The position numbers and the translations under genes are program-made. Under the pieces are notes generated by a model. The model ran no database searches and was not told where the DNA came from. It worked only from the letters and a program-made list of their open reading frames with translations. Shown piece by piece: positions 14,993-22,894 of a stretch of DNA of 34,305 bases. Within the stretch, counting starts at the first letter, position 1. Every line of letters begins with the position of its first letter. Source of the stretch: Rugamonas sp. (GTDB lineage: Bacteria > Pseudomonadota > Gammaproteobacteria > Burkholderiales > Burkholderiaceae_D); assembly GCF_025354735.1 (NCBI RefSeq), contig NZ_JANXMI010000257.1, forward strand, positions 1 through 34,305. Reading direction: 5' to 3'.

Positions 14993-16189
14993 ATGGTTAC
15001 GCGCAAACTCCGATTTACCAACCGCTCTCTCGACGCGCTTCCACCGTGCCCGACCAGTTCGGCGTCAAAGGCGACTGAATACTCCGACCTGGAAGTCCCG
15101 TGCCTCAAGGCCCTAGTATCGAAGACCCGGGAAATCGTGTTCTATCACCGCTACGTCTACGGCAACAAAAAGCAGGCAATGCGTATCGGTGGGTATCCCG
15201 GAACTACGATCCTGGAAGCTCGCCAGCGCGTGCAAGATAACAAGGGCAAGCTTGACGTCAATATCGACCCAAAGGAAGAAACGAATCGAATCAAGGGCAT
15301 GCCGACGTTCCGGGAGCACGCCGTCGCCTACCTTAAGTTCGTGAAGAGCTACAAGAGGTCGGCCAATGCGGATGAGAGCAAGCTGCGCCTTTACCTCAAC
15401 GACCACTTTGCTGATCGCCGTCTTTGCGATATCAGCACGCGTGACGTTCAGGCCTACCACATAATGATTGCCAAGAAGCTATCACAAAGTACCGCGAACC
15501 GCCACCTTGCCTTATTGTCGATGCTCTTCAACGTCGCAATCCAATGGGACATACTGGATCGCTCGCCTTGCAAAAACGTCAAAAAATTTAAGGAGGACAA
15601 CCAAAAACAGCGCTTCCTGAGTCCAGACGAAATCGGTAGGCTGTATCAGGCGATGGAAGCCGAGGAAAACAAAGTGGCGGTAAATGCCCTCAAGCTGCTC
15701 TTGCTGACGGGCTGCCGACGTGAAGAAATCCTGCAACTGAAGTGGGAAGACGTATCGCTGATTTCGGGGACGATCTTCTTACCTGAAAGCAAAACCGGTT
15801 CGCGTCACGTGCAACTCAACGCGGCGGCGGTCGAGCTGCTTGAAGGTATCGAGCGAGTCAGTCAGTTCGTGTTCCCAGGTCACATCGACGGCGAAAACAA
15901 GCCGCTCAATAACCCGCGTAAGTGCTTTACGCGTGTATTGACAGCGGCAGGCATTGAACACATCCGTTTACATGATTTACGGCATACTCATGCCAGTTTG
16001 CTAATTAATAATGGAGCAAGTTTATTTATCGTGCAACGCGCCCTTGGTCATAGCAATCCGATAACAAGTCAGCGCTACAGCCACCTGTCAGACAAAACTC
16101 TGCGCGATGCCTCTGAAACCGTATCAGCCGTCATCAGCAGGGCGAGCAAGAAGGCGGCTGATCAGGCTGATGCAGCACAGGCCGCTTGA
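14993..16189 (+). CDS. int: P4-like tyrosine integrase
   Basis: A 398-residue site-specific recombinase of the phage P4/CP4 type. Residues 1-100 form the arm-binding N-terminal domain (DUF4102-like; MRIGGYPGTTILEARQRV). Residues 104-190 are the SAM-like core-binding domain. The catalytic set is complete: R242 (TGCRRE), K267 (SKTGS), H327 and R330 (HDLRH), H353 (LGHSN) and nucleophile Y362 (QRYSHL). It would catalyse integration and excision at a tRNA att site, and the tRNA-Phe repeats in the window are candidate substrates. Unusually, it lies in the middle of block C, more than 6 kb from the nearest att copy. ATG chosen for its AAGGAAA ribosome binding site; earlier in-frame starts have none. 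Confidence 0.93.
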   Translation: MVTRKLRFTNRSLDALPPCPTSSASKATEYSDLEVPCLKALVSKTREIVFYHRYVYGNKKQAMRIGGYPGTTILEARQRVQDNKGKLDVNIDPKEETNRIKGMPTFREHAVAYLKFVKSYKRSANADESKLRLYLNDHFADRRLCDISTRDVQAYHIMIAKKLSQSTANRHLALLSMLFNVAIQWDILDRSPCKNVKKFKEDNQKQRFLSPDEIGRLYQAMEAEENKVAVNALKLLLLTGCRREEILQLKWEDVSLISGTIFLPESKTGSRHVQLNAAAVELLEGIERVSQFVFPGHIDGENKPLNNPRKCFTRVLTAAGIEHIRLHDLRHTHASLLINNGASLFIVQRALGHSNPITSQRYSHLSDKTLRDASETVSAVISRASKKAADQADAAQAA

Positions 16190-16211
16190 AGCGAAACAAT
16201 GCGGCAGTTCG

Positions 16212-16237
16212 GCCCCTTAGGCAAGGGGCTTTTTTTT
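16212..16237 (+). terminator. Rho-independent terminator after the integrase
   Basis: Arms GCCCCTT (16212-16218) and AAGGGGC (16223-16229) around AGGC, followed by eight T. Confidence 0.9.
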
Positions 16238-16811
16238 CCGAATCGCCCTAAGTGCCCCAAGCAACTGCCGAATCGTCCAGGGTGCACAACCCCATTTAAC
16301 CATGCGGCTCCTAGGTACGTGGGGTGCGCGGTCGATCACCCGGGTGGACTCGGACGACACGGACGATAGTTTAGTCGAAACCCGTCGGAGCATCTTTCCG
16401 TGAAAAATCTATCATTCCCCAAGGGAAATGATGTACCATACACAGCAGCAGGAGAAGTCAACAAGCCTTACTAAAAAAGGTCTGTCCACTTATTCTTGTG
16501 GATCTAGTAACGAAAGTTAATACGATCATACAGCCCTTCGGGCAGGGGTCTACGGACCCTACATTACATACAGGCAGGATTGCGTTTCGTCGGCGCCGTC
16601 CATCAACAATACGCCAAGACCACTGCATTCCATTCAAACCGTGTGCCGATATTGCCACAGCGCGAACGGATAGCGCCTACTTCGCTCGGCCAACAGCCCT
16701 GCGCCGTACAGCGCTTGCAGCGCGAAACAGATAACGTGCCTAGCGCACGCACTATCGGCCCTTCGTGATTTTGTTAATTTTTTCATTAACCAATTCACCT
16801 TAGGAGCAGCT
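16238..16811. other. Non-coding region before the primase-like gene, with palindromes
   Basis: No gene seen. ATCATTCCCC (16411-16420) is an imperfect inverted repeat with GGGAAATGAT (16423-16432), an operator candidate. Two small hairpins follow each other at about 16532-16562 (GCCC-TTC-GGGC and GGGTC-TACG-GACCC). GTTAAT/ATTAAC (16773-16790) flanks an AT-rich stretch just before the next gene. The region could hold the element's promoter or its origin of replication. No iterons are evident. Confidence 0.45.
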
Positions 16812-17450
16812 ATGGCTACTACTCATCAATTCAGTATCGACTTGGTCCGCAACGTCGCATGGACTCATTGCGAGAACGGCCCGTTGGACCTGCGCCCAGA
16901 AACGGCCGCCCAAAATGCAGGCTACCTCGATGCCTCCATTGACTTCGAGGCACAGTCCTTTCATCCAATGCCAACGGAAGGCGAGCCCATTCCCTGCTGG
17001 TCTCCAGGCTACGTCGAGCACGCCACTCACGCTGTGGCGACCATCCGCGCCGACCTGATGGCCGTCACGATGGCAGGTATCACCGCTCACGAAGTGCAAG
17101 GCTGGCTGATCAAACACAACATCGCTGGCTTGGTCTGGCCAACAACTGCGAACACGCAACTCCGTCCGACCTGCTGCATGATGATCCTCCTCAACCGCAC
17201 GGTTCATGAAGAAGCCTACAAGCAGGTATTTCAAAAGCTGGCCCGCGACGTTTTCGCCGAATGCATCGATCCGACGCAAGCCGATTGTCGCTACCGCTTC
17301 GACTACCCTCGCACACCTACCGATCAATCACAGCTTTTGCGCCACAACGGCCATGCTTTCCCCGTTGACTACGCTATATCGCTCGACGTGATCACCAGCG
17401 AGGCGATCGCCGACTACGCGGCGACGCAGGCCGTCTATATCCAAGAGTAA
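16812..17450 (+). CDS. Primase-like replication protein (archaeo-eukaryotic primase-type fragment)
   Basis: A 212-residue protein; a GGAGC precedes the ATG. The stretch at 107-170 (LVWPTTAN...LRPTCCMMILLNRTVHEEAYKQVFQKLARDVF...IDPTQADCRYRFDYPRT) has the order of the C-terminal half of AEP/prim-pol domains: a 'fRvvlpLsrpvt' strand, a helix, then 'iDp..kdpsRlfylP'. The usual metal-binding D-x-D/E pair is not obvious in the first 100 residues, so activity is doubtful. It sits directly before an ATPase gene, the usual primase-helicase order in P4-like elements, which supports a replication role. The family call is tentative. Confidence 0.45.
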   Translation: MATTHQFSIDLVRNVAWTHCENGPLDLRPETAAQNAGYLDASIDFEAQSFHPMPTEGEPIPCWSPGYVEHATHAVATIRADLMAVTMAGITAHEVQGWLIKHNIAGLVWPTTANTQLRPTCCMMILLNRTVHEEAYKQVFQKLARDVFAECIDPTQADCRYRFDYPRTPTDQSQLLRHNGHAFPVDYAISLDVITSEAIADYAATQAVYIQE

Positions 17451-17458
17451 TTGCAAAC

Positions 17459-17494
17459 GCGGGTAGGTCAGCGCCAAGCGCCTGAACTACCCGC
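17459..17494 (+). other. Intergenic hairpin between primase-like and ATPase genes
   Basis: GCGGGTAG-G-TCA (17459-17470) pairs with TGA-A-CTACCCGC (17483-17494) around GCGCCAAGCGCC, with one mismatch. No T-tract follows. It could tune expression of the downstream ATPase relative to the upstream gene. Confidence 0.55.
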
Positions 17495-17525
17495 TTGCTT
17501 CCACCGATACCAAAAGCGATACAAA

Positions 17526-19055
17526 ATGAATACTCCAGAAAAACTGCCTGCACAGGTAGCCGATGACAGCGCCGACGATTCGCACAACCCGCTCAGCGAG
17601 AAGGCCCAAGAAAAGGAAAAAGCATTCCAAAAAATATTTGCCTTCGTCCGCAAGCCATTCATGCTTAGCTGCAATAAATCAGGCACGATCCACGCCACGA
17701 TTCTGGCGGGCGACGTACTTGAAACCATGCAACTGACCTCGGCCCGCATCGGCAGCAAGATCAAGAAGATGATCCGCGATGAGTTCGGTTTTCGCGCGCC
17801 AAAACAGATGGTCGCCGAGCTGGTCGAGGAACTGCAGGATCAGGCCAACGACGCTCCCCTGGAGGTACATGAGGTCCACCATCGGGTCGCGCTAGGCACG
17901 AAAGGCCAGATTTTCGTCGACCTGCACGATGAGGGTAACGTCGTGCTCGAAGTCGATAAAAATGGCTACCGCCGCCACGATTTCGCGGCGGAGGCACCCC
18001 TGTTTATTCGCACGGCGGGCATGACGGCGCTACCGGACCCGGTCGGTGTCGCTGGCAACCTCGAATTGCTGCGTAGCTTCCTCAATTACGGTACGGAGGG
18101 CAACTGGATCCTGCTAATCGTGTTCATCCTGTACTCGCTGCGCCCGCTAGGTCCGTATGTAATTCTGATCGTCTTGGGTACAGCCGGATCGGCCAAATCC
18201 ACGTTTAGCCGCCTCCTGCGCATGCTGATCGACCCAAGTTCGGTGCCTACTCAGGCGCTACCGAAGGCCATCACCGACCTGATGATCACCGCCTCCAATT
18301 CCCATCTGCTGGTGTTCGACAATGTCCGCACTTTGTCGGTGGATATTTCCGATGCCCTTTGCCAGCTGGCAACGGGCGGCGGTTCACGTACCCGGACGCT
18401 GTATACAAATAGTGAGGAAACGCTGGTACACGTTACGAAACCGTGCATTCTTAACGGCATTGATGATGTCGCATCTCAGCCCGACCTCGTGAGCCGCTGC
18501 ATTCTGATGGAACTGCCAACCATTACGGTACGCCGAACCGAAGAAGACCTCAACAGCAAGTTCGCAGCAAGCAGCGGTGCCATCTTTGCAGGCCTAATGG
18601 ATGCACTGAGCAAAACGCTCGCCGAGCTAGACAACGTGACCGACGTGCCGGAAACCCGTATGGCCGACTTCGCCCGTTTCGGTGTGGCCGTCGAGCGCGC
18701 CCTGAAATGGTCTGAGGGCAGCTTCAAGGATGCCTACGCACAAAATCAGCAACAGCAGATGTCCAACTCACTGGGCGACGATCCACTGGCCGCCGCAATA
18801 CGTACTCTGGTCAAAACCGAAGTGGAGCCGGGCATGGCCTACACCAAGACGCCAACGGACCTGCTGGCCGCGCTGCGAGAACTGGCGACGCGCATCCAAG
18901 TCTCCGACAAGGCGTGGCCCATGTCCCCGCATTCGTTGAGCAAGCGCCTGAAGAAAATCGAACCTGCCCTGCGCGCATGCGGCGTCGGCGTCACGTTCCA
19001 GCACTCGGGCAACCGCACCATCTCCGTAAAACGCCTGGAAAACTTCAAGAAGTAA
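17526..19055 (+). CDS. SF3-helicase-like P-loop ATPase of the island replication module
   Basis: A 509-residue protein. The C-terminal ATPase domain has Walker A GTAGSAKST (218-226, K224), Walker B LLVFDN (261-266, D265), a sensor-type NGID (310-313) and a candidate arginine finger R324 in LVSRC. The signature ATGGGSRTRTLYTN...CILNGI between them is typical of ATPases that accompany primases on integrative elements. The N-terminal 200 residues are a separate domain of unknown type (FRAPKQMVAELVEELQ; a beta-rich stretch at 120-160). The extreme C-terminus (LSKRLKKIEPALRACGV) looks like a winged-helix DNA-binding end. Likely role: unwinding or loading at the element's origin together with the preceding gene. 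The ATG at 17526 was chosen over an upstream TTG that lies before the hairpin. Confidence 0.7.
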   Translation: MNTPEKLPAQVADDSADDSHNPLSEKAQEKEKAFQKIFAFVRKPFMLSCNKSGTIHATILAGDVLETMQLTSARIGSKIKKMIRDEFGFRAPKQMVAELVEELQDQANDAPLEVHEVHHRVALGTKGQIFVDLHDEGNVVLEVDKNGYRRHDFAAEAPLFIRTAGMTALPDPVGVAGNLELLRSFLNYGTEGNWILLIVFILYSLRPLGPYVILIVLGTAGSAKSTFSRLLRMLIDPSSVPTQALPKAITDLMITASNSHLLVFDNVRTLSVDISDALCQLATGGGSRTRTLYTNSEETLVHVTKPCILNGIDDVASQPDLVSRCILMELPTITVRRTEEDLNSKFAASSGAIFAGLMDALSKTLAELDNVTDVPETRMADFARFGVAVERALKWSEGSFKDAYAQNQQQQMSNSLGDDPLAAAIRTLVKTEVEPGMAYTKTPTDLLAALRELATRIQVSDKAWPMSPHSLSKRLKKIEPALRACGVGVTFQHSGNRTISVKRLENFKK

Positions 19056-19188
19056 CGCGGGCCAGTCCGCCCTGTTCTCTTCGTGACGATGCCCCGCCTG
19101 CTCGCGCCATCCCGGCGTCGGGCAAGGCGCGGCAGCACGGCTAGGTGGCAACACTCCACCGCCCACTATCAAATCATTAGGAAATAAA

Positions 19189-19605
19189 ATGAGCACATGC
19201 ACTATCACAGAACTGAAGGCAAAGCGCGACGCCCTGGACAAGCGTATCGCTAACCATCAGCCACTCGCGCACAGCGCCGCCGTCAACAAGGTGTGTGCCT
19301 TCGCTACCGAGCGCGGCATGACTGAAGATGACCTATTCCCCGCGCCAATCGACCCGGACGCCGATCCTTACGCTTTCATTGAGGACGAATCAGGACGCGA
19401 TCCCGAGTACGAGCCCTTTCCTGAGTTTATATACCAAGATACGTTTGGCTACACCTTCATGGCCGACCTCAAGGAACAGCACGACAAACTCGATGCGGAA
19501 CTCCAGGCAATCCAGCACGAGGCCATCGAGAGGGTACGTACCTTTATCAGCGAATATAAGCTGACCAAGGAAGACATCTACCGCATGACCTGCCTAGCAA
19601 AATAG
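19189..19605 (+). CDS. Tandem H-NS-oligomerisation-like protein lacking the DNA-binding domain
   Basis: A 138-residue acidic protein with AGGAAA before the ATG. Residues 5-50 (TITELKAKRDALDKRI...VNKVCAFATERGMTEDDLF) resemble the N-terminal coiled-coil oligomerisation domain of H-NS-family nucleoid proteins of Burkholderiales. Residues 91-131 (ADLKEQHDKLDAEL...AIERVRTFISEYKLTKEDIY) repeat the same pattern. The C-terminal H-NS DNA-binding motif (Y.dP..g.tWsGrGr.P.W) is absent. In place of a single chain end there are two oligomerisation-like units joined by an acidic linker. By analogy with truncated H-NS paralogues such as H-NST, it could bind host H-NS and relieve silencing of the island. This role is inference. 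Confidence 0.55.
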   Translation: MSTCTITELKAKRDALDKRIANHQPLAHSAAVNKVCAFATERGMTEDDLFPAPIDPDADPYAFIEDESGRDPEYEPFPEFIYQDTFGYTFMADLKEQHDKLDAELQAIQHEAIERVRTFISEYKLTKEDIYRMTCLAK

Positions 19606-19949
19606 AGAACACTCCAGTCCTCGGGCCTGCCCGCTTGCACCTCCGGGTCAACCAGGCAGGCTATCGTGACAGAATAGGTGCCACTTGTCACGTTGCCAAC
19701 ATAGGCACCCCACAGCTCAACAAGAGACGTGGCAAGCGACCCGGCGCTGCCTGCTTGCGCCACCGCACCCATGCAGGCGGGGCATCCTCAGAACGGCGCG
19801 CTCGTCGTCAAATCGCCCTCCCCCATGATTTTTTTCGTTCCACGCACAAGAATCGACCGAATCGACAAGCGACCGAAACTGGATGACTCTGCGACCAGTA
19901 GGTTTCAGCGACAGGAGCTGCCGCCAAGGGCTTAGGGTAGAATCATTGA
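19606..19949. other. Non-coding stretch after the H-NS-like gene
   Basis: No gene recognised. GCCTGCC (about 19625-19631) can pair with GGCAGGC about 25 nt later, a possible weak terminator. Otherwise I see nothing. Confidence 0.4.
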
Positions 19950-20453
19950 ATGACCAATCCTACCCTCACGTTCACCCAAACTGTCGTTCCTTGGCTGGCG
20001 CTTGGCCTATCGATGATTGCCGGTATTATCGGCACTCTTAGCTATCGATTGGCTATTCAAAACCATAGGGAACTAAAAGGCGACGAAGTGCTGGTCCCGG
20101 GAATCTTGCACAATCCAACTCTCTCGCATCCAGACCATGAAAATTGCGTCCTTCAGACAACGATAATTAATAAGTCAAAGCGCAAAGCCTACATCAATGG
20201 CGTACAAGTATTTAGTAAGGACAATGCTGAGATCGATGTCAACTGGTCAGACCGTATTGACCCCTACGGGAACCCAGAGGGCAGCGGTGCACAGATTATC
20301 GCTGTTGTGGATGCTGCGTCCGTTTGCATCCGAAGATGCGACGGGAAGGCGTTTAGCGACGTCCGCGTCGAGGTCATGCATTCCTTCGACGCAAAACCTA
20401 TGATCTTGATCTTTGATCCACTAGCGGGATGGCAGGGTTACTTCGCTCAGTAA
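19950..20453 (+). CDS. Hypothetical single-TM protein
   Basis: A 167-residue protein with one N-terminal TM helix at about 11-33 (VVPWLALGLSMIAGIIGTL). It is followed by a soluble beta-rich domain (CVLQTTIINKSKRKAYINGVQVF; VEVMHSFDAKPMILIFDPLAGW) that reads like an immunoglobulin-type sandwich. Probably membrane-anchored; with R/K residues after the helix, the domain would face the cytoplasm or the periplasm depending on topology. No family recognised. It stands alone, with no neighbour close enough to be co-transcribed. Confidence 0.55.
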   Translation: MTNPTLTFTQTVVPWLALGLSMIAGIIGTLSYRLAIQNHRELKGDEVLVPGILHNPTLSHPDHENCVLQTTIINKSKRKAYINGVQVFSKDNAEIDVNWSDRIDPYGNPEGSGAQIIAVVDAASVCIRRCDGKAFSDVRVEVMHSFDAKPMILIFDPLAGWQGYFAQ

Positions 20454-20614
20454 AATCGCCGTACCAGCATACGGATAAGCCCTCCACGAGGCGACAATGA
20501 GTGACCTCACCGGACGAAAGTCCACGCTACCGCTGCGATCCCTTTTTCGTTAGATGGGCGAGGACATATGCCAAACAGGTGAGTATGCGGGATGAAATTT
20601 TAAAGAGGTAATCT

Positions 20615-21403
20615 ATGTTAGCGTTTGCGCAATCTGCGCTCGGCCGTGCATCACTCACGCTTTTGATTGCCCCCTGCCTTGCGCCGGCGCTGGCGTTGGG
20701 TGATGAGATCACGATGGCTTTTGGGGAGAAGATCCCGCCTTTCTGTTTTCCCGAGACAAATTCGGGCATCGAGTTGGAGGTGATCGGCTTGGCGCTGGGA
20801 TACCGAGGCCACACCTTGAAGCCGGTGTACTACCCGTTTGCCCGTATTCCGGTGGCATTCAAAGCACACAGGGTGAATGCCGCGATGACTGACTTGGGTC
20901 ACGATATGGCCGCTGTCGGTGCTTATTACGGCGATCCAGCAGTGTTTTATAACAACGTGTTCATCAGTCTGAAGGAGCGTAAACTGGTAATTCACACGCC
21001 AGCTGATTTGCGAGGCTTAAGCGTGCTGTCGTTTGCTGGAGCTGACAAGCGCTATCCAGAATGGCTGGGACCAGTGAGAAAGGCGGGACACTATTTCGAA
21101 CAGAACGACCAGTCCCTGCAGGTGCTCACGCTGGACATCGGACACTATGATGTGGTACTCAGCGACAGTAATATTTTCAAGTATTTTACGATGCTCGTCT
21201 CGCAGAACAAGTCCGTCCCGCTCAAGCCGGTGGAGGAGCATGGTTTTGTGAACTTTGACCCGATGGACTATCGGCCGGTATTCTGGGACAAGAAGTACAG
21301 GGATGATTTCAATGTAGGCCTAAAACATATCCGCGAGAATGGACGCTATGAGGCCATCTATCGGAAATATCTTGGCAATGATGCGATGCCAAAGCCGAAG
21401 TGA
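20615..21403 (+). CDS. Periplasmic solute-binding protein (SBP_bac_3-like)
   Basis: A 262-residue protein with a signal-peptide-like N-terminus (about 1-28, SLTLLIAPCLAPALALG) and GAGG before the ATG. The mature part has the extracellular solute-binding family 3 layout. It begins ITMAFGEKIPPFCFPE...GIELEVIGLAL, has a mid-domain DLRGLSVLSFAG, and ends in GLKHIRENGRYEAIYRKYLG, the characteristic C-terminal signature of this family. The ligand (usually a polar amino acid in the family) cannot be told. No permease or ATPase gene is adjacent, so it is an orphan; it may feed a transporter elsewhere or act in sensing. Confidence 0.8.
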   Translation: MLAFAQSALGRASLTLLIAPCLAPALALGDEITMAFGEKIPPFCFPETNSGIELEVIGLALGYRGHTLKPVYYPFARIPVAFKAHRVNAAMTDLGHDMAAVGAYYGDPAVFYNNVFISLKERKLVIHTPADLRGLSVLSFAGADKRYPEWLGPVRKAGHYFEQNDQSLQVLTLDIGHYDVVLSDSNIFKYFTMLVSQNKSVPLKPVEEHGFVNFDPMDYRPVFWDKKYRDDFNVGLKHIRENGRYEAIYRKYLGNDAMPKPK

Positions 21404-21504
21404 ATCGCTCCCTCGTCAAATCAACTTATGCATCCATCCTGCTGGCCGTTCCATAAACACCTCACCGAAAAAAGGTGTTGCGACGACCGGTTGAATCCGC
21501 CTAA

Positions 21505-21777
21505 TACTGCGCCGACGACTATCGGAAACTGGTCGCACAATTCGGCATGCGGGCAACCATGTCGCGCAAGGGGAACTGCTACGACAACGCGCCGATAAAT
21601 AGCTTCTGGGGTAGCTTGAAGAACGCAGTGATCCACGCCACGAGGACCAACGCGGAAGCGGCCATCAAGGAGTACATCGAAATCTTCTACGATCGCCAGC
21701 GGCGCCATTCGCGCCTTGGCCATGTATCGCCGGCGGCGTTCGCTGAAAACTTCAGAAATCAGGCGCTGGCTGCTTGA
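21505..21777 (+). mobile_element. IS3-family transposase OrfB, C-terminal remnant
   Basis: The frame from 21505 reads YCADDYRKLVAQFGMRATMSRKGNCYDNAPINSFWGSLK, broken here for length as: start YCADDYRKLV, centre MSRKGNCYDNAP, then SFWGSLK, EYIEIFYDRQRRHSRLG and SPAAF. This is the end of the DDE (rve) integrase domain of IS3-family OrfB, including the catalytic Glu region. The first two thirds of OrfB and all of OrfA are missing on the left. The sequence just after the stop (TGTCCATTATTGACAGTGCACCTCA) probably contains the right inverted repeat; its 20 innermost bases resemble IS3-family ends. Non-functional remnant. Confidence 0.85.
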
Positions 21778-21825
21778 AACGGACGTGTCCATTATTGACA
21801 GTGCACCTCATACTATTCGAGCCGG

Positions 21826-21939
21826 CTAGGCAAAGACGTCAGCCTGTCGCTGGACGTGCAAGCCGTCGACAATCCCGCGTACAACCGCAGTCGCGGTCCG
21901 GTCCGTATCTGCCCCGTGCGGCTGCACGCCGAGCTCTAG
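21826..21939 (+). pseudogene. C-terminal tail of an outer-membrane porin gene
   Basis: The frame encodes LGKDVSLSLDVQAVDNPAYN, then RSRGPVRI and VRLHAEL before a TAG. This is close to the conserved C-terminal strands of OprB-like carbohydrate-selective porins ('NPAYNRDRGP...lRLHAeF', ending in an aromatic residue). Here the final residue is Leu, not Phe, and everything upstream is lost, so it is a short remnant next to the IS fragment. Porin subfamily uncertain. Confidence 0.45.
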
Positions 21940-22640
21940 CCGACAGTCGGGTAAGCCGGAGCCGGCCTATCGCTGGCTGCGGTAGGCCCGCCGGCGAAAG
22001 ATGCGGTGCCACCATCTCGCCCAGTAGCAATGACGGCCATGCAAGCGCCACAGCGCTGCGGACCGTTTGGCAGCCATAACTAATCAGCCATATGCAATCG
22101 TCGTGGACAATTGGACAATTTGGTCGTTAAATGGAGAGAATAGTTAAGAGAAATTCAGCGGTCTGATCTGCATCGACCACGCCCACTGATGATCGCAGAG
22201 CACTTGCCTGCGGACTTAGGAGGGGCTAATTGAATCGCTTAGCGACGACTCCGTGCATGTCAGCCTCCCACCTTGGAAACCAGATCGCACCCACTCAGCA
22301 TTCCGTTTGGTCTCCCCCCAAAATTGGATGGTCTTTGGCCGGGCTTCAGGTATATAGCTTGTGATTGGATGGGGTGATAGGAGTGCCGCTGCGTCAGGAA
22401 GACACCTCGGCCCACACTCCCCGGCACATGAAAACCGGCCGGTCCGTGGCCGGTTCATTGCGCAGATTTCGAGCCGATAGCAAGCTCAATGAGTCCGGGG
22501 AAAAGTCGCTATTGCGAGAGGGAACCGGAATGCGATGGGTATGCAGGTTCGCCGCCGGATTGCATACCCAACATTTTAGGGATCGCTTGGAAGACCTTGA
22601 CGCAGCGGATTTAGCTGCTTCTTGCACGCCGGACCCTAAG
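21940..22640. other. Gene-free right end of block C
   Basis: No gene recognised in 700 bp. AACCGGCC (22433-22440) and GGCCGGTT (22448-22455) form a perfect 8-bp hairpin with a 7-nt loop and no T-tract. The other open frames lack start signals and protein-like composition. Confidence 0.45.
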
Positions 22641-22641
22641 A

Positions 22642-22690
22642 TTGAAAATCCTTGTGTCGGTGGTTCGATTCCGCCCCGGGCCACCAAGAA
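22642..22690 (+). repeat. tRNA-Phe att copy D
   Basis: The same 49-nt tRNA 3' block (one further A matches on the left). The sequence after CCACCAAGAA diverges from the other copies. It marks the border of blocks C and D. Confidence 0.92.
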
Positions 22691-22702
22691 TGCTTCAGAG
22701 AG

Positions 22703-22733
22703 AACGCCAACCCATGCAGGTTGGCGTTTTTGT
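22703..22733 (+). terminator. Terminator hairpin behind att copy D
   Basis: Arms AACGCCAACC and GGTTGGCGTT pair perfectly around CATGCA, followed by TTTTGTTT. The stem differs from copies A and C by matched changes on both arms. Confidence 0.88.
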
Positions 22734-22745
22734 TTCTACAGCTAA

Positions 22746-22771
22746 AACTCCTTGTGTCGGTCCATTCCCGG
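22746..22771 (+). repeat. Conserved 26-nt motif, copy D
   Basis: Reads ACTCCTTGTGT, then CGGTCCATTCCCGG, one base shorter than the other copies. It is the most divergent copy but at the same place behind its att fragment. Confidence 0.5.
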
Positions 22772-22894
22772 CACGCGCAGACTCTGCCGCCCAGTTTGCT
22801 GCCCGACGAAAAAGCAAATTATCGCCCTCGTCGAATGGCACTTCAGATCGAAAGCCAAACCAGCTTTTACCCTCCTCTGCGACTGAAGTGACGT

